A stretch of 64,000 nt of DNA, from the NCBI GenBank assembly GCA_050949415.1, contig JBMNFR010000001.1, forward strand, positions 248,001 to 312,000, given 5' to 3'. A program made the translations under genes and the position numbers. The notes beneath the pieces are model-generated. The model made no database searches. It saw only the letters and a list, made by a program, of their open reading frames with translations, and was not told the origin of the DNA. This document shows positions 26,301-35,152 of the stretch, one piece after another (within the stretch, counting starts at the first letter, position 1; the number at the start of each line of letters is the position of its first letter). Source of the stretch: JAAZKI01 sp012799905. Its GTDB lineage: Bacteria; Verrucomicrobiota; Lentisphaeria; Oligosphaerales; Oligosphaeraceae.

Positions 26301-28308
26301 CCTCGACGACAGCTGGCGCCGCCAAGTCAAGGCCATAATGAGCGCCTTGGCGGACGACATGCAGCGGCCCCATAGTCAGCATCTCCTTGGCGCCCAAGGT
26401 GTTCATGTATTCAACCTGCACCTCGTCTTGCACTTGCGTGACGCCATCGCCAAGCCCGGCAGGCAGGACATACTGGAGGGACAGGTCGAGAACGTCCTGA
26501 CCATCCCAGCTGTCTTGCTCCCAAGCCAACTGCACTGAGCCATCCGCAGCAGTCGCCTGCGATTGAAACGGATTGATGGTCAGGCCAGAGGCGATTTCGC
26601 CTGGAATCGTCGTCGTCACGCGCAGCTGGCTGAAGCGTCCGGTGTCACGCACCACCTCGTCGGACAGCACCAGGAGCATGAATGCGGTTTCCAGTTCGTC
26701 GCTGTAGTACCCATACCCGAACGATTCCATGTCGAACGCCCAGCGTCCGTCGTGTTGCTGCTGTTCAACCGTATTGCTCCAGATGGCTCGATATTCGTAG
26801 CTGTTGGTTAGCGGAGTCGCATAGCGCCAGTCGACCGCCTTGTCCATGTGGAATATCTTCTGTATGCCCAGTTTTTGCAGGGCGCGCACCGCTGTCCACA
26901 TAAAATAGCCGCTACCTCTTCGCTCGCCCATGTGGATTTCCTGGTTCAGGTGCTGGGTTGCATTGACCAGTATTTCACCGGCGGTTGCGCTTTGGTGTTC
27001 GTTGATTTCAACGACATCCCGGCTCGGGTCAGCGGTGGTGGCCATGACCAGGCCGGTCAGGCCGGAAGCAGTCAGAGCCATAGTCACGTTTTGAGCTTCG
27101 AACTTATAGACAAAATATCTTATATCATCATTATAGTTGCGTTGCAGCAGCTGCATATACTCGCGGTAGACTTGTGGGGAGACGTGTATTCCCCATTGCT
27201 GGACAGCGTCAATGGCCATGTAATGCCAGCCGGCAATGGACTGGTCAAAGCCGCTGCTGCCGACGTCATACTGATAGGGCCAGCCGCCCTTGCCCCAGGA
27301 GAGCAATGTCCGCGCCATGGTGTCATAGGCGTCCTCGACAACATCGGCAAGCACGGCAGGAGCGCTTTCCACGGTCACAGCCTGTCCCGGCAGTCCGGCG
27401 GCCAGCAGACCGGCGACGATCATTGGATGGACGTAGCCCTGATATCTCTGGTCATGGCCAAAAATCACGCCTTGGCCATTGCGATTATGGTCATAGTCGT
27501 CGCCGCTGGCCGGGAGAGAAACGCGATGCGCCCTGGCCATGATATAATCAATGCCTGCTTTGACCGTGCCGCGGAACGGATTGTCGTTCAAGTCGCCCAT
27601 GCCAAAGCCGCAATTGCCAAAAGCCCAGAGGGCGACGGCGGTGTTGACCAGGGTAAATCCGTCGTCCTGCTCAAATAGATGCGCGTTATAGGCGTCTTCC
27701 GGCTCATCGGGGGGCGGGTCGACGTAAAAATCGTCATATTCCTCGAAGATAGGATAGTTGACCCAGCTGCGGTCTGTCCATCCTCCAGTCGGCCGTTGCC
27801 GTTTTTGCAGCCAATGCAGACCGCTGGCGATGCTGTAGCTTCGTCGTCTCAGGATATCATCGCGCCCTTGCGGGACGTCCCAGTTTCTGATGGCGTGTGT
27901 TTTTTGCGCATGCAGCCGGGCGCCGTCTGGCAGGGTGACTTCGACGTGCAGGGTCACGCTGCCTTCTGCTTCGCCGTTATCCAGCTGGAAGTAGATGTCT
28001 TCCTGGAGATTCCAGGCATCGCGGATGGTTCGTACCGGATACAGCATCGGCTCCCCCATCCGGCCATGTTCTAGGATGACACGTTCCGAGGGGATGATTT
28101 TCCACTGATAGGCGCCACCGGCGTAACCATCGCGCGGGCCGGACAAGGCTGCCCAGTATGGAAACGTTCGCCCGCTGAACAACGTTTCGTAGGGCGGCAT
28201 GATCAAAGCCAGAGGCGTATTGTCACTTTCGGCTTGGGCGAATGCTGTCGTCAGAATCAGCCATGCCGTCAGCGCGGCGAGAATGTGGTGTATCCATTTA
28301 ATAGTCAT
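23380..28308 (-). CDS. Secreted toroid (squalene-cyclase-like) protein with Pro/Glu stalk and beta-rich C-terminus
   Basis: The 1642-residue protein has a signal peptide (HHILAALTAWLILTTAFAQA). From about residue 155 to 560 it carries alpha-toroid repeats of the prenyltransferase/squalene-oxidase type (GLHWLQKRQRPTGGWTDRSW; GKGGWPYQYDVG; QQHDGRWAFDMESFGYGYY). Several beta-sandwich domains follow. Then comes a stalk of Glu-Pro dipeptides with Lys, Thr and Ser interruptions (about residues 1100-1225) and a Ser-rich linker. The C-terminal beta-rich part has KVDGDLLVKDGEELATGVYL and CTLLATGKVVLKGRRQEW. No terpenoid-cyclase acid motif (DxDD) is evident in the toroid, so it is probably structural or binding. 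The ATG overlaps the upstream stop by 4 bp; the RHS gene follows after 46 bp. Confidence 0.88.
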   Translation of the reverse strand: MTIKWIHHILAALTAWLILTTAFAQAESDNTPLALIMPPYETLFSGRTFPYWAALSGPRDGYAGGAYQWKIIPSERVILEHGRMGEPMLYPVRTIRDAWNLQEDIYFQLDNGEAEGSVTLHVEVTLPDGARLHAQKTHAIRNWDVPQGRDDILRRRSYSIASGLHWLQKRQRPTGGWTDRSWVNYPIFEEYDDFYVDPPPDEPEDAYNAHLFEQDDGFTLVNTAVALWAFGNCGFGMGDLNDNPFRGTVKAGIDYIMARAHRVSLPASGDDYDHNRNGQGVIFGHDQRYQGYVHPMIVAGLLAAGLPGQAVTVESAPAVLADVVEDAYDTMARTLLSWGKGGWPYQYDVGSSGFDQSIAGWHYMAIDAVQQWGIHVSPQVYREYMQLLQRNYNDDIRYFVYKFEAQNVTMALTASGLTGLVMATTADPSRDVVEINEHQSATAGEILVNATQHLNQEIHMGERRGSGYFMWTAVRALQKLGIQKIFHMDKAVDWRYATPLTNSYEYRAIWSNTVEQQQHDGRWAFDMESFGYGYYSDELETAFMLLVLSDEVVRDTGRFSQLRVTTTIPGEIASGLTINPFQSQATAADGSVQLAWEQDSWDGQDVLDLSLQYVLPAGLGDGVTQVQDEVQVEYMNTLGAKEMLTMGPLHVVRQGAHYGLDLAAPAVVEVGDPASIRLEKTLPRGDRQRLVSVPAGVSGEIQTLFADSSDEPVEWIGVEWIGAEATTAPWASFACLPHELFRNPLPIAMTETPGTPPFWRFEKGSGKVLIASVPRTDSRPRHLLVWYLDTPVCLTVTATPMNNAQPICLWSQELAAKDFGKAGDLMEMTWETAGLPPGQYVICARIIRHPEEILAEQQDEILLINTEAGALMGEITSDQATYRHHESACLTSTVEWLSKHASVIKATVEVMVTVVTDDDNAADAPLFQTSWRLEATPQMQTWRKNWLLPLADWPTTTYQAVQKVTTEHGQEHISKASFQVLGADEPLPTLRGYFHQEHYLVTKPEALTGLFSIESGDSKLGDDLTACVLIHTLPETGEGVEVARMEGMPQTVTDAAQQGAFHLEQVQDLTDGSYLLALSGQGQNFSAHILDVVPLDVISRSEPEPEPEPEPEPEPEPEPEPEPETEPEPETESKPEPEPEPEPETEPEPEPKPEPEPEPEPEPEPEPEPEPELEPEPEPEPESESKPEPEPEPEPEPEPEPEPEPETEPEPEPEPESESDPKSSLNPESDSTSELEDRSELLPWQNVRVVTAPSLTSSGGESVVKEDSTAKVHTGQDVPEHSPPLRGTSEESPQVVLRNSVVLDHQKPPLSTRSSDVLIGGFYSGNQRFAPLAPSTSTRAKPSVKTEYRRRRVNPSVEESPRPSAGHSQEVEFDLTLSMHNMTGPSHIDILEVTLPKDWPANGILNIGVDENEFCPDDFDGLYLGISAKDDAPTAGPRLVLHVLSKCYHPSIYAYDRLELAGSRTILGQDCRLTSRRFIAPKNSANLLCHPPDGTGELGRFQRLWTELSNLATKVDGDLLVKDGEELATGVYLVSGDVRMQGRFAGPCTLLATGKVVLKGRRQEWRPAVGNALLISQGAIFLAGDGIVYRGDICSLSQVIHVFGRRQHFLGAGLWAERVTVKGIANAFTSLLVPVVETEAGP
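24655..25010. repeat. Hexanucleotide-type repeat coding for the Glu-Pro stalk
   Basis: On the plus strand the sequence is made of GGCTCN and GGTTCN hexamers with few interruptions over about 350 bp; on the minus strand these code for Glu-Pro pairs in the toroid protein. In the opposite strand the same DNA gives an open frame of Gly-Ser repeats, which is not a gene. Such repeats readily change length by replication slippage, so stalk length may vary between strains. Confidence 0.9.
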
Positions 28309-31058
28309 TCCTTAACTCCCGTCAAATACACTTCTAAGGAACCGATTTGCCGCCCCAGCTGCCAACCGTTTTCGCTTGTTCGGACTTGATGGATGGCGAT
28401 GACGACGGTTGACCATTCTCCAACCTTCAGGGTGTTTCCGGTCGGGGCATAGCTCAGTTCAGCTTCTCCCTGATTGATCAGATGCAATGTGACCGCGCCT
28501 TCGGTTCGTTCAGGGGCGAGGTCGCTGTCGCCTTGGCAACGGCCATAGTCCACCCGGCTGGCCAGCGCTCCCGAAGCGACCGGGACGCCTTGTCGGTCGC
28601 GAATGTCTTGCAGGGGTGCTACAACCTCGGCGCCTGGGACGTCATTCAAAAATGGGGAAAAGTCCCCGGTCACAAAACTCGCCGGTTCTCCTGGCAGCAG
28701 GTCGGCAGAGGCGTCAACAACTCTCAGGCGGATGAGCGTGGCGACTTGTTCGGCGCCGGCCTGGACGAGTTCTGGAACCACCCGGTTCTCAATGACGGGC
28801 ACGGGGCGGGCCACAGCCTGGAAGGAAGCGTAATCGCGCAGCAGAACCTGGTCGCCGACCGACAGTAGCACAGCCAGCCGGTACATTCCCTGAACAGCGA
28901 AGGCAATCTGCATCGTCTCGGGCATGGCTGTGCGCTGGGTCAGCGTCTCCAAGGCCACGGGCGCATCGCGGCTGATTTCCGGCCAAACGTCCACTGGTCG
29001 GCCGTCTTCATGCTCCCAGCGCCAAGTCAAACAGCACGTTGCGCCTGGGACGTTTGCCAATGCCTGCCATTGCGCACCAATGGTCAGGACGGCAGTCTGG
29101 CCGCAGGCCAGGACATGTTCCCGGCTGACTCCGGTCAGCGTCAAGTTGGAAAAGGTTTCCGTTGGGGTGATGGTAAAGGGTGTGGACACTTCGGCCAGGA
29201 GAGCGCCCGATTGCCTCTGGCGAAATAGGGCGCAGGCGCGGTATTCGCCTGGATGACGGATTCCTGTATGCCAATGATAGCGGCCAGGACGCTCGGGCGA
29301 TGCAACCGGCGTTCCCTGGGATACGCCGTTGGCGTCCTCCACCCACAAGGTCACCTCGGCGTCTGGGTAAGCTGACATGGCTTCCACTTCGACATATTCG
29401 CGCGCCTGGAAACTAACGCTTTTTTGCCAGGCGCTCTGCACAAACTGCCACGTCTGCAGCATGGCGCCTTCGTCCACGACCGTCACTCGGAGAACGGCGT
29501 CGGCGTTGATTATCTGACCATCGACAACGGCCTTCACGGACAAAGTCAGTACGTGCTGCCCAGCCTCGGGAAACCACTCCGTCGCCATGGTCATGGCGTT
29601 GCCCTGGTTGACGTCGACATTACCTGAGGCGATGACATTGTCATTGTCGCTAAAGACATATTCAACCGGACCGGAATATCCTCTCGCGACAGCGATTCCG
29701 GAAAGGACAGCGCCTTGACCCGGCGCCAGAAAGATGATTTCATCCGGCTTCTCGCCATTCAGCCACAATTCCCCTCCCAGCAGCGCGTGGGCTGCCGGTT
29801 CCGGCTCGTCGTGGTTGGAGGCCTCGTTCACCAAGCAGCGGCAAAGATTATTTTCGCGGTTTTGGTCTGGCGTCCGTCCGTCGACATCGACGGCGACCAC
29901 CAGCCAACGGGGAAGTTCTTCCATTGTCAATCGACAACCGACTTGGACAGAACGCCCCGGTCTGATTTGGGCGACATCGGCCTGCGCCAAAAGACATTCC
30001 GGCATGGCCGCCCCAGCGTAGAAATTGACCAGGAACGACTCAGCAACGCCGTTTCCCTGGTTGAAGACCAGGGCTTGCACCTGCCATTCCTCGGTTCCAT
30101 CGTCGGTTATCCGTTGCCGGACTGTGACGCCGTCAGCGGTGACAAATAAGTCTGGCGAGACTGGAGGAATTGTCAACTGGAAGGCTGCCATAGCGGTCAT
30201 GGCGGCGGTGGTGGTCTGGATGTCATCAATTATTTCGAGAAAGTCGCGCCAGCCGCCGTCCTGATCCTGGCCATCTCTCAATGCCGCATAGATGGGCAGA
30301 GCGTCTTGCCAGCGCCCCAGCCGACAGAGCGTCCGCAGGGCGATTGCGGCGTCGTAGTATCCTTTGTTGCCTTCTCTCTGCCAGTGCTGGGCGATGCGGT
30401 CGCCCAATCTCAACAAGGCATCTGCCAAGTTCGAGGACGCGATAAGGCCGCGGTTTGATGATTCAGCCAGGATGCCGACAATGCGGCAGCCGAGTCGAAA
30501 ATCCCCTGGTGACGACCGTCCGCCAAGCTGCCACCAGCCATCCGGCGTCATGGCGCTAAGCAGATAGCTGGCGCCGGCCTGCACCTCGGGCTGGTCGCAA
30601 TATTCGTCGTGACCCGGCAGGTCGAGAAGGAGTTCCAGCACCAACACTGTCGCGACCAGGTCTGCCCTGGCGCCGATTTCCATGCCCCAGCCGCCTTGGG
30701 CGACATCTGCCCAAGGCTGGAAAAACGCTGGCGTCACGCTCCCAGCCGCTGCTGCCGTCGTCAAGGCAAAAAGCAGATTTTCTTCCCAGCCGGGACATTC
30801 AGCCAAGGCCAGGAGCAAGCCGGCGGCGCCGCGCCACAACGTCGGATTGGATTCCGCGTCCGGGCATTGACGCAGAGCCATGACTGCGGCATAGCTGTCC
30901 AGCAGCATGGAGTCTGTGCCGCGATGCCAAATTCCATCGCTGTCCTGCATGTCAGCCAAATACATTGAAGCAGACGCCACCGCAGGCTGAGCCGCCGACA
31001 ACAGGCCGGTCAGAAGGAACTGCAAAATAAAAAAACATGCCCAAAAATGATTTTTCAT
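28305..31058 (-). CDS. Secreted toroid protein with CARDB-like and other beta-sandwich domains
   Basis: The 917-residue protein starts after a strong AGGAGG site; the longer frame adds 12 residues. A signal peptide (FFILQFLLTGLLSAAQPAVA) is followed by alpha-toroid repeats from about residue 25 to 300 (YLADMQDSDGIWHRGTDSML; VAQGGWGMEIGARADL; YLLSAMTPDGWWQLGG; YDAAIALRTLCRLGRWQDAL). A CARDB-like domain follows (VFNQGNGVAESFLVNFYAGA to VDGRTPDQNRENNLCR), then further Ig-like domains to the end. CARDB domains are cell-adhesion-related. It is the first gene of the operon with the Glu-Pro-stalk toroid protein and the RHS protein, and overlaps the next ATG by 4 bp. It is likely secreted and surface-associated. 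Confidence 0.88.
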   Translation of the reverse strand: MKNHFWACFFILQFLLTGLLSAAQPAVASASMYLADMQDSDGIWHRGTDSMLLDSYAAVMALRQCPDAESNPTLWRGAAGLLLALAECPGWEENLLFALTTAAAAGSVTPAFFQPWADVAQGGWGMEIGARADLVATVLVLELLLDLPGHDEYCDQPEVQAGASYLLSAMTPDGWWQLGGRSSPGDFRLGCRIVGILAESSNRGLIASSNLADALLRLGDRIAQHWQREGNKGYYDAAIALRTLCRLGRWQDALPIYAALRDGQDQDGGWRDFLEIIDDIQTTTAAMTAMAAFQLTIPPVSPDLFVTADGVTVRQRITDDGTEEWQVQALVFNQGNGVAESFLVNFYAGAAMPECLLAQADVAQIRPGRSVQVGCRLTMEELPRWLVVAVDVDGRTPDQNRENNLCRCLVNEASNHDEPEPAAHALLGGELWLNGEKPDEIIFLAPGQGAVLSGIAVARGYSGPVEYVFSDNDNVIASGNVDVNQGNAMTMATEWFPEAGQHVLTLSVKAVVDGQIINADAVLRVTVVDEGAMLQTWQFVQSAWQKSVSFQAREYVEVEAMSAYPDAEVTLWVEDANGVSQGTPVASPERPGRYHWHTGIRHPGEYRACALFRQRQSGALLAEVSTPFTITPTETFSNLTLTGVSREHVLACGQTAVLTIGAQWQALANVPGATCCLTWRWEHEDGRPVDVWPEISRDAPVALETLTQRTAMPETMQIAFAVQGMYRLAVLLSVGDQVLLRDYASFQAVARPVPVIENRVVPELVQAGAEQVATLIRLRVVDASADLLPGEPASFVTGDFSPFLNDVPGAEVVAPLQDIRDRQGVPVASGALASRVDYGRCQGDSDLAPERTEGAVTLHLINQGEAELSYAPTGNTLKVGEWSTVVIAIHQVRTSENGWQLGRQIGSLEVYLTGVKE

Positions 31059-31180
31059 AATGCCTCCTGTCAATAGCAGCCACCTGGACAGCACAGCCCG
31101 AATTCTAAAATTTCACGCTGACAACCGCCGTCGCCCTGCCCTTTTGCACAAGGTCGACTGATATAGTTTCCAACGCCACT

Positions 31181-31208
31181 ACGATAGCCCTGGAATGTCA
31201 ACTGTCAA
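31181..31208 (-). promoter_or_regulatory. Candidate promoter of the toroid/toroid/RHS operon
   Basis: On the minus strand there is a perfect TTGACA, a 16-base spacer and TATCGT, about 120 bp upstream of the ATG at 31058. The -35 box is ideal and the -10 box moderate. A second TTGACA overlaps the spacer (31196-31201). Confidence 0.4.
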
Positions 31209-31887
31209 TTGCAAAAAATGAAAATAAAGGCATGGATAGTGATTTTGTGAACAGGGATGACTCATAAACTATAATATTCTTTATTGCAATGTGTTAGATA
31301 AAAAACAAATCATCTTTTGCAATCTCGATTCCATTGTTTTAATAGCATTATTTATGAAATGCATATGAATAATAGCGCTTTCTCATGGCCTTGGCGATGT
31401 TTTTTTTGGGTGGTCTGCGAAATTTAGTGATGAACACTTACATGCTTTCAGCCTTGCGTACATTGCCAGGTGGCCGCCTGGCTGCGGCTGTTCATTGATC
31501 AGTGGACGTTGTGGATAGTGTCTGACGGCTGCCGCGTGTAGCAGATATGTGGCTCCAATGTCTTCGCTCCAACGTCCATTTAAGTCCACTTCCGTCCGCA
31601 TGAAAGCAAGTACTTCAGATGATACTTCGCTGGAGGAGCTGGAAAAACTCCTGATTTTGGTTATTGTTTTGGCGGGTTTCAGAAATCCGCCCCACCCACC
31701 CTGGAGGGGGCCCCCATCCAATGGTCGCGGGCGTGCGCGTATTATGGCGTCGTTTCTGTGCGTTGACGACCACATGAAATGCCAGGTCGCAATCAAGCGC
31801 TGGTGAAACCCCAAGGGGGGCGCAGCACAATCATCAACGCAACGCTGGAAAACGTGATTCGCGGCAAGCGTATTCCACCTTGGTTTC
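31209..31887. other. Long intergenic region without a supported gene
   Basis: The first part (31240-31380) is AT-rich. From 31383 to 31814 the minus strand is open for 143 codons, but the reading has no recognisable motif and no ribosome-binding site. Around 31695-31716 there is a GGGGGCCCCC palindrome in a C/G-rich run. It may be remnant coding sequence; I see no RNA gene or mobile element. Confidence 0.35.
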
Positions 31888-31915
31888 TTGCAACCCGCGT
31901 TGAACAGGCTATACT
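31888..31915 (+). promoter_or_regulatory. Candidate promoter of the PHP-like/GH36/alcohol dehydrogenase cluster
   Basis: TTGCAA, a 16-base spacer and TATACT lie 79 bp upstream of the ATG at 31994. Both boxes are close to the sigma70 consensus. Confidence 0.45.
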
Positions 31916-31993
31916 TAATTCAGACTTCCTTTTGAGTTTTCTCCCAGGTTGGATGCCCACCCAAGTTCGCCAATTTCGTCCATGGAGTTTACC

Positions 31994-33178
31994 ATGCACA
32001 ATTCTCTGCATTTGACTGCCGTCGCCCTGCTGTGTGCTGCTAGCATGACCAGCCTGGCTCAGTCTCAGCCTGGTCGCAATCCCCGCCCCTATCAAGGGCT
32101 GGACTGGGCCAGCGCCCACCAGGTTCTGACGACCACGCATATACATATCTCCAACCAGAAAAAACTCGATATCTTCCTTAAGCGCGGCTTTGAGTTTTTC
32201 ACCTTGTCCAACTACTACCCGTCGGCGCCGTATTATCCCATGTCTGAGATGCGAGTCGGGCAATTTCGGGTTCGCCAGGAGCATGCCGTAGTCAAAGATG
32301 GCGTTTTGACGCCGGGGCCTTTTGAGTGGAACGAGATTTTGGCGCCTTGGATCGACCAGGTCGCTGAAGAATACCGGAAAAGTTATCCTTTCAAGGTCGG
32401 CGGGCCGATGTTCACCAATCTTCCGTCGGGTCTTATGGAAGCGCCTAATGCTGAGCATCATTCCTTCACCAACACCCGCGCCCACATCAACGCCCCCGGG
32501 TCACTGTATGCCAGCGGCACTTTTGACGCCCGCAACCGCTTTCTTTCCGCCAAGCACGGTTATAATTTCGGCACTGGGCTGCCCTGGCAGACCGCCTTTA
32601 CTAATATGTTGGAGCAGCTGCTCATCCCGGATGGCGGCGGCATCACCATCAATCACCCGCATTGGTCTGGTCTAACCGATGAAGCCATCGCTGAAATGCT
32701 TGACTTTGACCCGCGCGTGCTTGGCATTGAAGTGTTCAACCAATCCAGCGGCAGAGTTGGCAAGTCCTGGAGCGAAGAACACTGGGACCGCATTCTCGCC
32801 ACTGGCCGGCAATGCTTCGGATTCTTCGTGCCTGATCATGGCACCACCGAAGGCGTCAACGTGCTTTTGGTCAAAGAGAAAACAGCGGCTGATTGCCTGC
32901 GCGCCTATCGGCAAGGCAACTGGTATGGCGCCATCAAGGGTCAAGGCCTTCGCTTCCAGAAAATTGCCTGCGATGGCAAGACCCTCATCGTTGAATGTGA
33001 CCGAGACGCCAACATTCAAATTATCTCAAAATTGGGCGTGGTCGCTGAAAAACGGGCCTCGGCCCTGACTTTTCCCATCAGCGAGGCGGCCCAGCACGTT
33101 TACCTGCGCGTCAAAGCGACCGCTGTTGACGACTCCGGGGAAATACTCTTTTCCCAGCCATTTATAATGACGCCGTAG
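31994..33178 (+). CDS. Secreted PHP-like metal-dependent phosphoesterase-fold protein
   Basis: The 394-residue protein has a signal peptide (LHLTAVALLCAASMTSLAQS). The PHP-like fold is suggested by TTHIHISNQKKLDIFLKRGF (HxH motif and the expected following helix), TLSNYYPSAPYYP, GGGITINHPHWSGLTDE, VLGIEVFNQSS and FFVPDHGTTEG. These resemble the metal-ligand motifs of PHP phosphoesterases, where His and Asp/Glu residues hold two or three metals. I chose the ATG preceded by GGAG at six bases; two upstream ATGs in frame lack a site and precede no signal. The next gene, a GH36-like glycosidase, follows on the same strand, so it may work on a phosphorylated or sulfated glycan. The substrate is not known. 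Confidence 0.75.
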   Translation: MHNSLHLTAVALLCAASMTSLAQSQPGRNPRPYQGLDWASAHQVLTTTHIHISNQKKLDIFLKRGFEFFTLSNYYPSAPYYPMSEMRVGQFRVRQEHAVVKDGVLTPGPFEWNEILAPWIDQVAEEYRKSYPFKVGGPMFTNLPSGLMEAPNAEHHSFTNTRAHINAPGSLYASGTFDARNRFLSAKHGYNFGTGLPWQTAFTNMLEQLLIPDGGGITINHPHWSGLTDEAIAEMLDFDPRVLGIEVFNQSSGRVGKSWSEEHWDRILATGRQCFGFFVPDHGTTEGVNVLLVKEKTAADCLRAYRQGNWYGAIKGQGLRFQKIACDGKTLIVECDRDANIQIISKLGVVAEKRASALTFPISEAAQHVYLRVKATAVDDSGEILFSQPFIMTP

Positions 33179-33262
33179 GATTCACCCTTGCCGCGGGGCA
33201 TGTCTGCCGCCCGTAACGCATTTCTGCAAGCGCCTTTATTCCACCCGAAAAACAGCGGAACA

Positions 33263-35032
33263 ATGTCAATGTTCACCAAACTCGCCTCTTTTCTGACCAT
33301 CTTTGTAGAGACGGATTCCGGTCGTACCGACGGTTCGGCCAGTAAGCTCCTGCGCGGCGATAACTGGCAGGCCAAACTGACCATCGAACGCCTCCAGGAC
33401 GGCGATCAAGTCCTGACCCTCACCGTAACCCCGCAAGGAACGCTCCGGCTGAAGCAGCTTGGTCTCCTTTTTAGTCCAAAGTTGCTGCCGGCGGGGAGCA
33501 AGCTCATCGGCTTTGGCGGCGTACAAGACGTCAATGCCGACGCCCCGCTGGCAACTAAACCGCAGATCGGGGGCTTTGCGATTGGGCTATTGTTCCCCGA
33601 TGGCGACAACTGGCTGCTCGGCGTCGACGCATTCTATGACCTGCCCACGATTTTCTCACTGGCCGCTGGCCAGCTGTCAGCCGGCTGGCTTGGTCAAGTC
33701 ACCATCTCGCAGACCACCTCTTGGTCCTGGCGGCTGAGCCGAGGAAAAGACCTGGAGCGCCTTTTCGACGACTATGCGAACAGCCTTACCAAGAACTACC
33801 CGCCTGCCCGGCACCCTCGGCTCGACATCTTGACCGGGTGGAACTCCTGGGATTACTACGGTGGCGCTATCAGCATGCAGGCCGTGGAAAAGGAACTCAA
33901 GGCCATCAGCCAGTCGCCCTTGCGCGGCAAGTTGACCTATTTCACCTTAGACATGGGCTGGGAGGAATTCTGGGGCGACTGGCGGCCAAACCGCCGTTTT
34001 CCGGCGCGCCTGGAGACCATTGCCAACCGAATCAAAGCGCATGGCCTCACGCCTGGGCTCTGGTTGGCGCCGCTTCAAGTCGGCCTGTTCACCGAACTCG
34101 CCCGCTTCCGCCCAGAGCTGTTTCTCCACTATCGTGACACCGGCACCCCCATTATCACCTCTGCTGGCTCGCCCTTGGGAGGAATGCTCCTGCTGGATTT
34201 CGCCAAGCCGGAAACACAAAAGCTGGTGACCGGATGGTTCCGACAATTCTATGACGCTGGATTCCGATTATTCAAAATCGACTATATCTACCGAGATGCC
34301 CTGAACTGCCTGGACGACAGCGACTGCCCGCTGCCCAGCAATGCCTTCGCCAGAGAAATTTTGCAGACGATTCGCGCCGGCATCGGTGACGACTCGGTGT
34401 TGATCAATTGCGGCGCACCGGCAGAAGCGGCCTTGGGCCTGGCGGACAGCATCCGCACCAGCACTGACATCCATACGTTCTGGGGACATATCAAAAATAG
34501 CACCAGGCAGATGTTCGGGCGGGCCTGGCACCATCGCCGCTTCTGGACCTGCGATCCTGACTTCGCAATCATCCGCCATTCGGGCAACAGCCTGGACAAA
34601 ACCCCGCGCAACATGCCGTACCGCCCGACACCCCAAGCCACCCGCACCAACTTCTGGATGGCTGGGCCTGAGGCCAATGAGAATGAATTGTTGGTCTGGC
34701 TGTCAGTCGTCCGGCTGCTTGGCGGCAGTATCTTTTTGGGTGATTCGTTATTCCGCTTGCAGCCGGCTGCGTTGGAGACCCTGGCAAAATTGTTTCCGCC
34801 GCTGACGCGCAGCATGATTCCCTGGTCATACCTGGAGGATGGCCTGCCGCTTTTCTGGCCAGGGCCGCGCCAGCTCGGAGTGTTCAACTGGAGTGATCAG
34901 CCGACCGAGGTGACAATGCCAGCGGAATTGCACGTGCCAGCCCAAACCACGGATTTTTGGAGCAGCAAAACCGTCCGCACCGACCGTCCCCTGCTTCTTC
35001 CCGCCCACTCCGGAACCATCTTGACCTGGTAG
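33263..35032 (+). CDS. GH36/clan GH-D alpha-galactosidase-like glycosidase
   Basis: The frame encodes 589 residues from this ATG (possible starts also at 33200 and 33269; none has a strong ribosome-binding site). An N-terminal beta-sandwich of about 210 residues leads into a TIM barrel with LTGWNSWDYYGGAISM, TYFTLDMGWEEFWGDW, GLTPGLWLAPLQV, and FRLFKIDYIYRDA, where Asp of KIDY is the expected nucleophile of clan GH-D. DSIRTSTDIHTFWG holds the likely acid/base Asp. A small C-terminal beta domain ends the protein. Alpha-galactosidase or a related retaining alpha-glycosidase is the best call. No clear signal peptide is visible, which contrasts with the secreted protein encoded before it. Confidence 0.85.
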   Translation: MSMFTKLASFLTIFVETDSGRTDGSASKLLRGDNWQAKLTIERLQDGDQVLTLTVTPQGTLRLKQLGLLFSPKLLPAGSKLIGFGGVQDVNADAPLATKPQIGGFAIGLLFPDGDNWLLGVDAFYDLPTIFSLAAGQLSAGWLGQVTISQTTSWSWRLSRGKDLERLFDDYANSLTKNYPPARHPRLDILTGWNSWDYYGGAISMQAVEKELKAISQSPLRGKLTYFTLDMGWEEFWGDWRPNRRFPARLETIANRIKAHGLTPGLWLAPLQVGLFTELARFRPELFLHYRDTGTPIITSAGSPLGGMLLLDFAKPETQKLVTGWFRQFYDAGFRLFKIDYIYRDALNCLDDSDCPLPSNAFAREILQTIRAGIGDDSVLINCGAPAEAALGLADSIRTSTDIHTFWGHIKNSTRQMFGRAWHHRRFWTCDPDFAIIRHSGNSLDKTPRNMPYRPTPQATRTNFWMAGPEANENELLVWLSVVRLLGGSIFLGDSLFRLQPAALETLAKLFPPLTRSMIPWSYLEDGLPLFWPGPRQLGVFNWSDQPTEVTMPAELHVPAQTTDFWSSKTVRTDRPLLLPAHSGTILTW

Positions 35033-35152
35033 TAAAGTCGACCGCCCAGGTCATGCCGCTGACCCGGGGCAGGAAGCCGTTGGTCGGCTCGGACAAGCTC
35101 GCCCAGAGCGCCTTTTATTATCCGCCTGCAAACATCTTTAAGGAGTCCACGC

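Noticed and set aside
26848..27678. 276-codon plus-strand frame
   Set aside because: It is a shadow of the toroid protein's minus-strand gene.
31383..31814. 143-codon minus-strand frame as a gene
   Set aside because: There is no ribosome-binding site, no recognisable motif, and its start lies in low-complexity DNA; kept only as an unexplained region.
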